Assembly: GCA_028697885.1 (NCBI GenBank)
Contig: JAQVER010000015.1
Span: 1 to 52,659 of the forward strand
DNA: 52,659 nucleotides
Direction: 5' to 3'
DNA from: Desulfocapsaceae bacterium
GTDB taxonomy: Bacteria > Desulfobacterota > Desulfobulbia > Desulfobulbales > Desulfocapsaceae
Part shown: one piece after another, positions 38,480 to 47,032 of the stretch
How the letters are laid out: each line of letters opens with the position of its first letter
Numbering within the stretch: the first letter of the stretch is position 1
The notes under the pieces: generated by a model
What the model saw: only the letters and a program-made list of their open reading frames with translations
What the model was told of the DNA's origin: nothing
The model's database searches: none
Program-made: the position numbers and the translations under genes

Positions 38480-40238
38480 AGATAGTCAGCTCCGCGCCAC
38501 TCGACAGCGCCGAATCGGGCCTTGCCAAGAAAAGTGTACACAAGGCTGACGGTTCCAATCGACTGGTGACTGTCAGCTCGATCGGGGTACTGCGCATCCC
38601 GGACGGAGCCGCTGTATTGGAGGCCAAGGGCGTGACGGCCATAAACGCGCACGGTGAATCCCGTGCTCAGACGCTCAATGGCCTCCCGTCCCTCAGGGTC
38701 ATCACCACCATGGCCAGTCAAATAATAGGCTCGTCCGGTTAAGTCAAGCATGGCCCTGTCGCCAAAGATGAGGCGGAGCCCGACCAGCCCCTGCGGGGCA
38801 ACACCGTAATGGTAGTCGCGTTCACCCACTTGGCTGACATTACCGGCTGCAGCATAGCCGACACCCCCGAGGGCCGAGCCCTGAAGCGCTACCATACGGG
38901 AAAGCCACCATTGATAGGTCGTACCGAGGGCGAGAGAGGTGCTGGAAACACGGAAGATATGCGGCGATATATAGTCATAGCCGCCATAGAGTCCCCATAT
39001 CCCGCGATAGGAATCGCCAGCCTTGTAATCCGTTCCCAGGAGTAGACCGCGGATCATGACGTCATCAAAGGGGTTATCCTTGTTGCCGAGGGTGGTGAAC
39101 TCAAAATGGAAGTAATCGAAAGGACGTGTGTAGCTATAGCCTGGCTTGCCGGGAAGCCCGTAGGCCATGGTGAAGTCCGCGGTGGCCTCGGTCCGGACCT
39201 TGGGGCTGGAGACGGACTTGTCGTTCTCGTCCGACTTGAGACTTGCGCCGAGCCGCACGCGCGAGAAGGTAGCCGGGTTATGGCTCGGAAATATGGGCTT
39301 GAACCGGTTGCCAAAGGCCAGGCGATTGATACCTGTGGATGGCGAAATCATCGTTGCGCCCACCTCTTGCCAGAACCCGGGTTTGCCGCCATCGCCCTCA
39401 AGCATCAGGCCGGCCATCCGGAAGAGCGCCTCCCCGAAAAAGCTGCCGCCAATGCCGCTGGCGAACTGGTCATTGATGGAGGGGTTCGTGGTCTCCCCGC
39501 CCGTTTCCCAGAGAAAGCTGCCCACGTTGGTGTAGATGAGCGATTCCCAATAGTTGAGGCCCGCTGATCGCGCGAATCCTTGGTACATGGACCCCTGGTA
39601 GGGATGCGCGAACTGATTTATGTTGAAGGCATCCGTGTCGACCCCCCAGGGTCCGTGGGCGATGTGGTTCCCGAAGGTTGACAGGTCCGTGTCATAAACT
39701 TTTATCCCGTTCTCTTCAAGGTCGGGATAACCAATCAGCCGGTTATAGCCGTTGAGGAGAACGAGGAATGCCGGGATTTCCAGGGCCGGAATGAGGTAAC
39801 TCTTGCCACCACCCGTTTCCCAGGACATGGCCGATTCCGGATCATCGGGATTGTACTGCAACCACTCTTGCCCGCCCAGCATGAGATCGACGGTTTGGCT
39901 CGGGATCGTATCAGAAATCTCAATCAAATCCGGTGCCATCGTCTGGCCATATCCATATCCATGTTTTGACGCTTCGAGGCTGTAATTACCCATGGCAGGG
40001 ACAGCAACTGAATAGTTGCCCGACGCATCGGTAACCCCGGTTGCCGCCACCTTACCGGTAGTGACATCTTTTACGGTGATGAGTGCCCATTGAATTCCCT
40101 GATTGCTGGAGTGATCCTTTACAGAACCTGAGATTTCTCCTCCTTCGGCAAAGGCCAAGCTACTGGTGGCGATTGCTATACCCAGGTGCAGCAGCACCAA
40201 AATCGCCTTGCATGTCTTTTTTTTTTTGCGCGTGGCAT
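38476..40238 (-). CDS. DUF3943 outer-membrane-type protein with N-terminal regulatory-like domain (leader frameshift)
   Basis: A roughly 585-residue exported protein. A carboxypeptidase-regulatory-like beta domain (about 30-110: GSVKDHSSNQGIQWALITVK) precedes a DUF3943 region (about 170-585) with NINQFAHPYQGSMYQGFARS, GLNYWESLIYTNVGSFLWE and a barrel-like end. The best start is the ATG at 40238 with AAAGGAAAG upstream: MPRAKKK is followed by the signal peptide TCKAILVLLHLGIAIATSS. The two parts are joined in frame only if the run of eleven A (40217-40227 on the plus strand) has twelve. Without that, the frame opens at a TTG at 40200 and lacks the basic n-region. It heads the DUF3943-PAP2 pair. 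Confidence 0.8.
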
Positions 40239-40418
40239 GATCTTTCCTTTCTTTCTATTTTTTTAAGAAAATGGTCAGCAAAGGAAGGTGATTGTTCATG
40301 TTGCATCAGTGGCACCCTTCTGCTTCTTCCCTCTCATTACTGTACTTACGGACCGACCTTCCTGAAATATATCTATCCACGCTCAACGACTACAAAGGTC
40401 AGATGCCCCTGAAAACCC

Positions 40419-41021
40419 CTAGGGTGCCAGTTTCATGAGCTCCTGAACTTTCTTAACATCAAGTGATTCCAGGAACGTTGGATTAAGAAACCATATGGCA
40501 TTGAAGCGGAAGCCATACATCTCAACAATTGCGTCATTTGAGGTCCATCCTTCAAACACCATTCGATATGTGGCGATGCTGTATCCAGTACGATCTTTGC
40601 CGGCTGCACAATGAATGAATACCGGTGAACTGCCGAGGTCTTTCAATGTCTTCTCAAGCACTTTCATAAGGATGACGAGCTGCGCTTGATCGGGATTCCA
40701 AGGACGCATTGGTATGCGCAGGTACTTGAGGTGCGTTCCGCCCAACTTTGAGAAATCTTCGTAATCATCGGTGTCGTCTCGCAGGTCGATCACGGTCTTG
40801 GCTCCGGCCCTCTCCAAATTACGAAACCCTTCTTCTGTCGGCTGTGATCCGCGCCAGAGCGCTGGAGATACCTTTGAGAAATTTTCAACGCCAGGGACAC
40901 ATGTGTCGCATGGCTGCGACCAGCTCTGAGCAGGTGGTGTAGTCGGACGCATTGCGCATCCTCCGGCAAGCAAGATCATGCTGCAGACAAGAACGCGACA
41001 ATTTATTGCAGTGATGTTCAT
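40419..41021 (-). CDS. Dual-specificity/tyrosine phosphatase lipoprotein
   Basis: A 200-residue protein. The signal peptide ends in a lipobox (SMILLAGGC, Cys at about residue 22). A cysteine-based phosphatase fold follows with the P-loop HCAAGKDRTG (about 137-146), the general-acid Asp region TVIDLRDDTDDY, and a helical end. Substrates could be phosphotyrosine, polyphosphate or lipid phosphates; this cannot be told from sequence. Neighbours on the same strand are the DUF3943 and PAP2 genes, so an envelope lipid-phosphate or polysaccharide function is plausible. Confidence 0.85.
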   Translation of the reverse strand: MNITAINCRVLVCSMILLAGGCAMRPTTPPAQSWSQPCDTCVPGVENFSKVSPALWRGSQPTEEGFRNLERAGAKTVIDLRDDTDDYEDFSKLGGTHLKYLRIPMRPWNPDQAQLVILMKVLEKTLKDLGSSPVFIHCAAGKDRTGYSIATYRMVFEGWTSNDAIVEMYGFRFNAIWFLNPTFLESLDVKKVQELMKLAP

Positions 41022-41100
41022 GTTTGCTTACCTGAAGAAAGAGTAAATCATGAAGGTCCTCTTTCATGAGCAATGAGCCACTTGAACCATCCGTTTTAAA

Positions 41101-41146
41101 AGCCGTCACGGAACAAAAGCGCTTGACAGGCTTTTCCGTAACGGCT
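41101..41146. repeat. Imperfect inverted repeat upstream of the phosphatase gene
   Basis: AGCCGTCACGGAA (41101-41113) and TTCCGTAACGGCT (41134-41146) pair with one mismatch around a 20-nt loop. A second hairpin of CAGCAGC / GCTGCTG follows at about 41161-41182. The role is unknown; possibly a terminator or a mobile-element scar. Confidence 0.5.
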
Positions 41147-41249
41147 CGTTAGGCCGTTAACAGCAGCGCACGCGGTGCTGCTGCCGTTATACCCATTGAG
41201 ACAGTGAACTTTTGTTATAATGAGAGCTTAAGGGAAAGCGCTCAAGGGA

Positions 41250-41798
41250 TCAGTGGTTGCGTCTTCCATTGTCGTGCTGCTGACGCTCTTCTCTTCTATC
41301 ATCCCGTCTTTCTTCCCGGCGCTCCGCTTGCCACTGCTCTTTGTGGGAACGGAAATGTCTGCCGCGATAGTTTCTTTCGTTTTGGCGGTAAGCTTTATAC
41401 TCCTGATCGCGATAATGGCGCAGCTGTTCTATCTTGTGTCTGCGAAGCCCACGCGGCAGATCCCGGTGGCTGACGGTCGCCCACGGCCCACGGCTGTAAC
41501 GCGCCCTGTGCCAGTTGCCGTCACGGAAGAGGTAGTAGGCGTTGTCCAGATAGAAGAGGTCATAAGGCAACCCCACCGCCACATAAAAGCCAAGCGAGCT
41601 GGGACGGAGGAAGTTGATGTCTTCGTCGATCTGAAAACCCCGGGGAGACTGGTGATAAACCGGTTCACGGACAATGACCTGCTGCCTGGGTGCATCGCCG
41701 ATGTGGACATTGAAATCGAGCCCGACATTTTCCGCGCTGGCAGTTGAGGCGCAGAGCATCAGGAGGGTGGCAAGCTGCCACCTGAGGAGTTGCTTCAT
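41250..41798 (-). CDS. Exported basic protein of unknown family
   Basis: A 182-residue protein with a signal peptide MKQLLRWQLATLLMLCASTASA and cleavage near residue 22. The mature part has a conserved-looking aromatic block (LGFYVAVGLPYDLFYLDNAY, YLFRDGNWHRARYSRGPWA) and a very basic Arg/Gln tail (RREERRDDRREERQQ). The Tyr/Trp-rich middle resembles that of the 47033 protein, so they may be distant relatives. I do not recognise the family. The ATG at 41798 was chosen because the upstream extension has no signal-like features. Confidence 0.72.
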   Translation of the reverse strand: MKQLLRWQLATLLMLCASTASAENVGLDFNVHIGDAPRQQVIVREPVYHQSPRGFQIDEDINFLRPSSLGFYVAVGLPYDLFYLDNAYYLFRDGNWHRARYSRGPWATVSHRDLPRGLRRHKIEQLRHYRDQEYKAYRQNERNYRGRHFRSHKEQWQAERREERRDDRREERQQHDNGRRNH

Positions 41799-42207
41799 GG
41801 TGTTTTCCTTTTTTATATTTTGGTTGGACTCCGTTTCACCCTGACTATCAAGACAGTTATCTTTCAGTGACTGGATCGATTGCTCAGGAAGATTGCCCAC
41901 AGGCCACTTCAATCCTTGGAGTTGAACGTTAGAGATAACCTTACAGAACTCGCCCGGCAGTTTTTGTAAATCGGGGCTGTCATGGCAAACGGGGAGAGCT
42001 GGCTCGGAGCCTTGCAGGCTCATCGGGGACTAAATAGTTGCCCGTCTGCTCCGGCGAAAATTTTTATGGAATGAAATGTACTGGCAATGATTCAGGAAAT
42101 GAAAAGCGAACCATTAAAAGAAGGAACATACTGCGAGGTTCTCTATCACCTCTTTCTGTTCGTTGCAGCGATCAGCCGACCGTCGTTCCGCCCTTTGAAG
42201 AAAAAAA
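41799..42207. other. Intergenic region without visible gene
   Basis: About 410 bp between the basic exported protein and the Thr-rich protein gene, both on the minus strand. No gene with believable codon use, no palindrome pair and no -24/-12 promoter were seen. Confidence 0.45.
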
Positions 42208-42232
42208 GCCCGCAGGGTCATTCCCTGCGGGC
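42208..42232 (-). terminator. Terminator of the Thr-rich protein gene
   Basis: GCCCGCAGGG / CCCTGCGGGC (42208-42217 and 42223-42232) with a 5-nt loop. On the minus strand it is followed by seven T's. It lies 28 bp after the stop at 42261. A degenerate relative of this stretch lies just beyond the 42960 gene. Confidence 0.88.
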
Positions 42233-42260
42233 TGTGGAGCTTTGTCCTTGCTCGACTAAC

Positions 42261-42725
42261 TTATTTAGTCTCGGTAGTCTTCGTTGTTGTCTCGGTCCGC
42301 TCTTGGACCGTAGGTGTTTCGATTGTCTTCGTTGTCGTTTCGGTCCGCTCTTCGACCGCAGGTGTTTCAATGGTTTTCGTTGTGGTTTTCCGAACGACGA
42401 CTTTGTTAGCAATCATGCGATCGCCTTCCAGGGTGTAGTAAACTGTCACTGGCAGACCGGACGTAACTGTCTCTATGGAGACTGGCGCACCCGTCTCGTC
42501 AACATAGGTTGTGCTCTCCGTGTAGCTGTAGTGCGTCGGAGTTGTGCTGGTTTCCGACTGAATCACGATATTGTCGGGGCTAACCTCACTGACTGTCCCC
42601 ACGGTTTCCGTCGTCGTGCTCGTATTGCTCGTATGGACAGTCGTCATCTGTCCCTGTTGAGCAAATACCCCACATGGTACTACCAAAACGGCCAATGCGA
42701 ATACGAATGGCATTACTTTTTTCAT
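42261..42725 (-). CDS. Exported threonine-rich protein with C-terminal repeats
   Basis: A 154-residue secreted or surface protein. The signal peptide MKKVMPFVFALAVLVVPCGVFA is followed by a Thr/Ser-rich body. The C-terminus has two copies of an 18-residue unit (TIETPAVEERTETTTK and TIETPTVQERTETTTK). The body has no enzyme motif. I use the ATG at 42725, with GGATAAAG upstream. The Thr-rich tail resembles the lipoprotein at 42960, and the downstream DNA of the two genes is similar, so they likely derive from a duplication. Confidence 0.75.
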   Translation of the reverse strand: MKKVMPFVFALAVLVVPCGVFAQQGQMTTVHTSNTSTTTETVGTVSEVSPDNIVIQSETSTTPTHYSYTESTTYVDETGAPVSIETVTSGLPVTVYYTLEGDRMIANKVVVRKTTTKTIETPAVEERTETTTKTIETPTVQERTETTTKTTETK

Positions 42726-42959
42726 AACTTTATCCTTTTTTTGTGTGAAATTATTATCCATCGCCTTATGGCGAGTGGGTCGCTATAAAAACTGCTCTCT
42801 GAGAGCTCATTCCTTACCGATCGTGTATTGAACCTCAGGATTGAGTTTTTTTTACCTTTGAGCTTGTTGTGCAAAATGGACTCATTTTTTTCTTTCATGA
42901 ATTTGCATCCGGCAGAGCCATTCCCTGTAAGCTGCTGAACTTTGAACTGGCTCGACGAA

Positions 42960-43139
42960 CTATTTGCTTTCTTCGGTCGTGGTGGTGGTGGTTGTGGTCT
43001 GTTGTTGGATCACGGGCTTTTCGGTGGTCGTCGTGGTTTTCCGAATTTCTATGCTTTCATCTTTGGATGAACAGGCCCCAAGGGTGCCGATCAGCATAAA
43101 AAGAACTAAATAGGGGATAAAAAAATGTTTCTTTTTCAT
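42960..43139 (-). CDS. Small Thr-rich lipoprotein
   Basis: A 59-residue lipoprotein: MKKKHFFIPYLVLFMLIGTL, then lipobox GAC (Cys near residue 23), SSKDESIEIRKTTTTTEK and a run of threonines. Its AGGAG ribosome-binding site is well placed. It lies about 100 bp downstream of sigma-54 promoter P2, so it is a probable member of the sigma-54 regulon. No function can be inferred, though the Thr-rich body could extend through the wall or periplasm. Confidence 0.75.
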   Translation of the reverse strand: MKKKHFFIPYLVLFMLIGTLGACSSKDESIEIRKTTTTTEKPVIQQQTTTTTTTTEESK

Positions 43140-43252
43140 AGCAATTACTCCTCTCTACAAGTTTGTAGTGAAAAAAATGAATGAAGAATTAAAAAGAACG
43201 TTATGCTCATCAGTTGTCTTGATAGATGCTTGTCGTTCAGCACTTTTTATAA

Positions 43253-43268
43253 AGCAAGTTTTGTGCCA
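43253..43268 (-). promoter_or_regulatory. Sigma-54 (-24/-12) promoter P2
   Basis: On the minus strand TGGCACAAAACTTGCT matches the consensus exactly. It faces the small lipoprotein gene at 42960. Confidence 0.85.
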
Positions 43269-43369
43269 GGCTACCTGTACTCAACATCCAGGCACGCATC
43301 GTTTTGATTTTTATGAACAAATAGACAAGAAAGCATTTGCAGAACTATCATGAAAGTCATGTCGAAAAG

Positions 43370-43400
43370 GGTCATATTTACCCGCTGGTCATATATAACC
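43370..43400 (-). promoter_or_regulatory. Upstream activator sites (palindrome pair), site set 2
   Basis: GGTCATATTTACCC (43370-43383) and GGTCATATATAACC (43387-43400) have starts 17 bp apart, as in sets 1 and 3. The centre is about 130 bp upstream of the -12 element of P2. Confidence 0.75.
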
Positions 43401-43485
43401 CCTTTTCCGGTCTTCCTGGTGTTATGGGTGGCAAAGAATAAGGTACCTGTTATCAATCAAACTCTTCATAGAGCCTCCCGATCAT

Positions 43486-43768
43486 TCAATTATCGAAGCC
43501 AAAGAACCAACCCGCCTCGCTGTTGGTGGTGGTATCGTGGTAAGTCTTTTGATCTGCCCGGCAAAGCACCTGGTAAAAGGCCCTGCAGCCGGGGCAGATA
43601 CTCAAAATGAATGTCGCCGTCAGGACAGTTCCCCTTGTGGTGTTTCTCCAAGGAGTAAAAAACACAGCGTTCTAAAAGAGGTAGGTCTTCGATGCACTTC
43701 TGCCCTGTGCTGTGAACAGAAGGGTGGATGGTGCCGCACCCTAGACAAACAGGCGGACAATTACACAA
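43486..43768 (-). pseudogene. Cysteine-rich (zinc-ribbon-like) gene with one frameshift
   Basis: A small gene with cysteine pairs CNCPPVCLGCG, then QKCIEDLPLLERC and GNCPDGDIHFEY. At about 43597 one base too many shifts the frame. In the corrected frame the protein continues CPGCRAFYQVLCRADQKTYH and ends GWFFGFDN with TGA at 43486-43488. The corrected product has several Cys pairs as in zinc ribbons. I do not recognise the family. The TTG start at 43768 is unsure. No ATG lies in frame nearby, so the true start may be lost or further upstream. Confidence 0.55.
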
Positions 43769-43907
43769 GAACCTAAGACCGGGCCATATGACTGAAATAT
43801 TATAGTAATGAGTGACCCATCAAGGAAAAAGGTGCTGCAAATGTAGCCGATGGATATCCTTAAGGATGGGAATAGCACTGGATGGAAAAACTGACGGCTT
43901 GAATTGA

Positions 43908-43943
43908 ATCTGCCAGTTAGTAAAAAATCAGCAACTGGCAGAT
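43908..43943. terminator. Inverted repeat, possible terminator
   Basis: ATCTGCCAGTT / AACTGGCAGAT (43908-43918 and 43933-43943), perfect 11 bp with a 14-nt loop, located 25 bp after the stop of the ABM gene. It has no T-run on the minus side, so terminator activity is doubtful. Confidence 0.45.
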
Positions 43944-43967
43944 CAGGCCTGAACCACTACAATTAAT

Positions 43968-44309
43968 TTAATTTGGGGGGATCAGTTTCTTTCTTACGGA
44001 ATTGACTGCCTTTAGTCCTTCAGAATCTGCAACTGTCAAGATCTGGATTTTCAATGGTTTGCATAAGAGGCTCTTTGTTCCAAGCAACACACCGAATCTG
44101 TTGGAGTTTATATGATGATCTAGATATTGACGGTTTTCCCATTCCGAAATTATGTTAAAAACATTCTTGTCTGCAACATCATTGAAGACGGCATAGTTCA
44201 AGCACCCCTTCTCCTTTTCTGACGGCTCAATCAATGAAAGAAGCGTCTGCAAAACCTCTTTCTGCTTTTCCGGCAGCACGTTCATGATTGTTCTGATTAG
44301 GATTATCAT
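43968..44309 (-). CDS. Antibiotic-biosynthesis-monooxygenase (ABM) fold protein
   Basis: A 113-residue dimeric alpha+beta barrel protein. Visible are the beta-1 MIILIRTIMNV, a helix VLQTLLSLIEPSEKE, then KGCLNYAVF, the strand FNIISEWEN and the helix LDHHINSNRF. ABM proteins include quinol monooxygenases and haem-degrading enzymes; the specific substrate is unknown. Starts at 44309 (ATG) or further upstream at 44333 or 44336 are possible; 44309 matches the usual first strand. No clear operon partner. Confidence 0.75.
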   Translation of the reverse strand: MIILIRTIMNVLPEKQKEVLQTLLSLIEPSEKEKGCLNYAVFNDVADKNVFNIISEWENRQYLDHHINSNRFGVLLGTKSLLCKPLKIQILTVADSEGLKAVNSVRKKLIPPN

Positions 44310-44411
44310 TTTATCTTTGCATACCTCAGTCATCAATCTTCAGTATTTGGCTTTCAGTATATTGAACGTTCCGGATCAGCAGGAGCGCAGTGTTCAATAG
44401 CATTACCCGGC

Positions 44412-44741
44412 TCAGCGCGCCCGCCCGCCACCAACTCCCATATTACCACCCCTATCAGGAGGATCGGCAGGAAGAATCACGCCACGGGACCAAGCTCGTA
44501 TTGTCATGATATTGTGATGTTTCTTGCGGATTCCCTTTCGTTCTTCATCATTTTTTGCATCACGTATTTTGACACGATATTCGATGCGCTCTTGTGGCGT
44601 CATAAGTTGATAGCCATAGATGTGCTCTTGTTGTTCTATTTGCGCATTTTCTCTGACCGGCGTTGGGGCAGCCGCCAACACCGACCCAGCAAACAAAAAT
44701 AGCGTGAAGGCCAAGGCGGACGACATTAACAGTCGCTTCAT
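44412..44741 (-). CDS. Exported small protein, unnamed family with YGxQLMTxQER motif
   Basis: A 109-residue protein with a signal peptide MKRLLMSSALAFTLFLFAGS and cleavage near residue 24. The mature part has the block YGYQLMTPQERIEYR, then DAKNDEERKGIRKKHH and SRGVILP, and a Gly-rich tail (NMGVGGGRAR). I recall similar exported proteins in many proteobacteria but have no function or family name. The helical middle suggests a folded periplasmic protein. Confidence 0.7.
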   Translation of the reverse strand: MKRLLMSSALAFTLFLFAGSVLAAAPTPVRENAQIEQQEHIYGYQLMTPQERIEYRVKIRDAKNDEERKGIRKKHHNIMTIRAWSRGVILPADPPDRGGNMGVGGGRAR

Positions 44742-44915
44742 CACAGGGGACTCCTTATCAGAAATAGTTATCCAATTTGCAACCAAAGCCACTGCCACCC
44801 GTTCAAGAGCTGCACATCACCGGTCTGTTCAGTCTTTTTCCCCACCCATTCCCCGAATATTATTCAATTAAATATCCGGAGGACGTTCGCCCCATTATTT
44901 ACTTTTTCCTATTCA

Positions 44916-45689
44916 TCAATAATAAACGCCAGGGTTAATCAGTGAATATGTGGCAGTTGGCAGCTGCTTGGTGAGGGTATTGGCGTCTAAGGTAACCGCG
45001 GCATCCCGTGTCAACGCTCTACCATCCAGCCTTGCACCGGTCTTGAACGAGATCGCAGTCAATGCCAAGATGTTTCCTTTGACGACAGAGGTCGTTCCGA
45101 AAGTCGCTGAACTGCCGACCTGCCAAAAAATATTGCAGGCCCGGGCGCCGCCAGCCAGAATTATCTGCCGGCCATTTCCCACAACGAGAGTGGATGCCAT
45201 CTGGAAGATCCAGACGGCATCCGGGTCCCCTTGGGCATCGAGCATTAGATCTGCTGAGGTTATGGCAAATGAGCCCGGCGCGGATTTATAAAGGCCAGGG
45301 GCCAGGGTCTTGCCACCGAGTTCTCCAGCAGAGACGATAACATTGAGTGTCCGTCCAGCGGCATCGTTATAGGCAACAGTCAAGTCTCTTTTGGCCTGTT
45401 TGGCAATATGATCGCCCAAGTATGCCGTCCCGTTTATTTTTACGGGTTGAACGCCAACCACAAAAGTGGTACCCGGACACACCCCGACATTTCCATTAAT
45501 CGTGCCGCCAGAAGTGCTGGTAATTGTAGTACCGGCCAGAGCTGCGAAAGAATCAGCCCAACCAAGGTTTACAGGCGCTTGACCTGCCGTCGCGTCTTGG
45601 TGCGGGAAGAACAGAAAAGCCAGGACAAGGCCCATTAACATCCATTTTTTCCTCTGCCCTACCAGGAACAACGCATATATTGTTTTCAT
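44916..45689 (-). CDS. Ice-binding-like (DUF3494) protein, copy 2
   Basis: A 257-residue exported protein with signal peptide MKTIYALFLVGQRKKWMLMG and then AGQAPVNLGWADSFAALAGTT. The mature part is the DUF3494 beta-solenoid: TSTSGGTINGNVGVCPG, then AGELGGKTLAPGLYKSAPGS, WIFQMASTLVVGNG, NIFWQVGSSATFG and VVKGNILALTAISF. The family includes ice-binding and ice-recrystallisation-inhibiting proteins, but DUF3494 proteins also serve as adhesins. The signal peptide and the first mature residues nearly match the 45781 gene, a paralogue of the same orientation 90 bp upstream. Confidence 0.88.
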   Translation of the reverse strand: MKTIYALFLVGQRKKWMLMGLVLAFLFFPHQDATAGQAPVNLGWADSFAALAGTTITSTSGGTINGNVGVCPGTTFVVGVQPVKINGTAYLGDHIAKQAKRDLTVAYNDAAGRTLNVIVSAGELGGKTLAPGLYKSAPGSFAITSADLMLDAQGDPDAVWIFQMASTLVVGNGRQIILAGGARACNIFWQVGSSATFGTTSVVKGNILALTAISFKTGARLDGRALTRDAAVTLDANTLTKQLPTATYSLINPGVYY

Positions 45690-45780
45690 TGTGCGCTTCC
45701 TCTATATCTTCTTTCCGGTGATAGCTGGTACAAACATCGGCCACTGCAATCCATCCAATGGCTGCGCAGAGGTGATCTAT

Positions 45781-46641
45781 TCAGCCTTTTCTGTTCATCA
45801 ATAATAACCGCCAGGGCTGGTCTCTGAATCTGAATACGGGCTGATCGGGGGATAGGGGCGGTCCTGTAAGGGTGTTGGCGATTAATGTAATATTGGTCTG
45901 TGCCAACGCACTGCCGGTCAGCGTTGCTCCAGTGTTGAATGTAATACCTTTTTCTGCCAATATAATCCCTTTAAACTGAACCGTCGTTCCGATTTCCACT
46001 CCTGTGCCGCCGGCGACCTGCCAGAATATGTTCTTGGCCTGTGCACCGCCAGCCAGAGTAACAATGGCAGCGTTGTTTACGGTGAGGTTGCCTGCTATCT
46101 GAAAGATCCAGACGTCATTTGCGCCACCCGTGAGAGTAACACCCGTTTTATCTATTAAGAGCCCGGTGCCCCACTTGTAGAGGCCGGGAACAAGATTCCT
46201 CCCGCTGATGTCTCCGGCGCCAAGTTCCGTAAAATCGGGTAATGTCCTCCCGGCGGCATCTGTGTACGCAATGGCCATGTCGCTTATGGTAGTGGTCAAG
46301 TTCGCTGGAGTTGGATCTGCATAGTCGGCGGCATATATATTTCCGGTCACGAGAGACGATGTTGAAAATGTGCCCGAGCTATCCAGTATCAATCCGAATC
46401 CCGTTATGGCAGTTGAGTCAATTGGACTAACTCCAATATTTCCGGTAACTTTAGTAACTCCAGTGGTTGTGATTCCTGCTTTTGCCAGAAGCACAAAACT
46501 TTCAGCCGATCCAAGGTTAACCGGCGCTTGACCTGCTGTCGCGTCTTGGCGCGGGAAGAACAAGGCAACCGCAAGGACAAGGCCCGTCAGCATCCATTTC
46601 GTCCTCTTCTTTACCAAGAGCGACGTATATATAGTCTTCAA
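45781..46641 (-). CDS. Ice-binding-like (DUF3494) protein, copy 1
   Basis: A 286-residue paralogue of the preceding protein. The signal peptide MKTIYTSLLVKKRTKWMLTG and the mature start AGQAPVNLGSAESFVLLAKAG are close to copy 2. The solenoid includes VTGNIGVSPIDSTAITGFG, SGRNLVPGLYKWGTG, VWIFQIAGNLTVNN and NIFWQVAGGTG. The C-terminus (QPVFRFRDQPWRLLLMNRKG) is unlike copy 2, so the pair has diverged at the end. No ice-binding residues can be confirmed by eye. With the cold-shock block it hints at a cold-living or cold-tolerant host. Confidence 0.88.
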   Translation of the reverse strand: MKTIYTSLLVKKRTKWMLTGLVLAVALFFPRQDATAGQAPVNLGSAESFVLLAKAGITTTGVTKVTGNIGVSPIDSTAITGFGLILDSSGTFSTSSLVTGNIYAADYADPTPANLTTTISDMAIAYTDAAGRTLPDFTELGAGDISGRNLVPGLYKWGTGLLIDKTGVTLTGGANDVWIFQIAGNLTVNNAAIVTLAGGAQAKNIFWQVAGGTGVEIGTTVQFKGIILAEKGITFNTGATLTGSALAQTNITLIANTLTGPPLSPDQPVFRFRDQPWRLLLMNRKG

Positions 46642-46738
46642 TGTGTTTTCTCCTTCTCTCTTATTTATGGGAGATTCCAGACGTCCCTTGGACAGTTTCC
46701 GGTACCCAGTTTAACCCTTGGTTGTTCTATCTATCCGC

Positions 46739-46960
46739 TCAGTCTTGTTTCTTTCCCACAACCAGCAACACAATACCGCCCACAAGGGCAATAGCCCCTA
46801 CGATCGGCGGCAGCGGCAATGTTTTCTCGGTCTCGGCAGTCATTTGCAGTGGACCGAGATCAACGACATTTTCTCTGGATGTGTACGTGATCCCTTGATA
46901 CCCAAAGGCCACGATCCCGATAGCAATAAGCAAGATGGCAAGAATTGTGGTTGTTTTCAT
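46739..46960 (-). CDS. DUF3185 membrane protein
   Basis: A 73-residue protein with two membrane helices (ILAILLIAIGIVAFGYQG and PPIVGAIALVGGIVLLVVG). Between them lies the family's periplasmic loop (YTSRENVVDLGPLQMTAETE). DUF3185 proteins are small membrane proteins of unknown function, often found in stress-associated clusters. It stands between the outer-membrane/exported protein at 47033 and the ice-binding genes. Confidence 0.88.
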   Translation of the reverse strand: MKTTTILAILLIAIGIVAFGYQGITYTSRENVVDLGPLQMTAETEKTLPLPPIVGAIALVGGIVLLVVGKKQD

Positions 46961-47032
46961 TTACCCCTACCTTTCTATTGTTAATTTGATTTATGAAATT
47001 CTGCTGATTCTATGATTCTCTGAGTCTGACTT

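Noticed and set aside
40300..40325. Sigma-54 promoter TGGCACCCTTCTGCTT before the DUF3943 gene
   Set aside because: The -12 part reads TGCT at the required spacing rather than TTGC, it points away from the gene, and there is no palindrome pair nearby.
41148..41154. Integron attC site (GTTAGGC core next to an inverted repeat)
   Set aside because: The matching inverse core (RYYYAAC) is not found at a suitable distance, and no integron integrase or gene cassette array is present.
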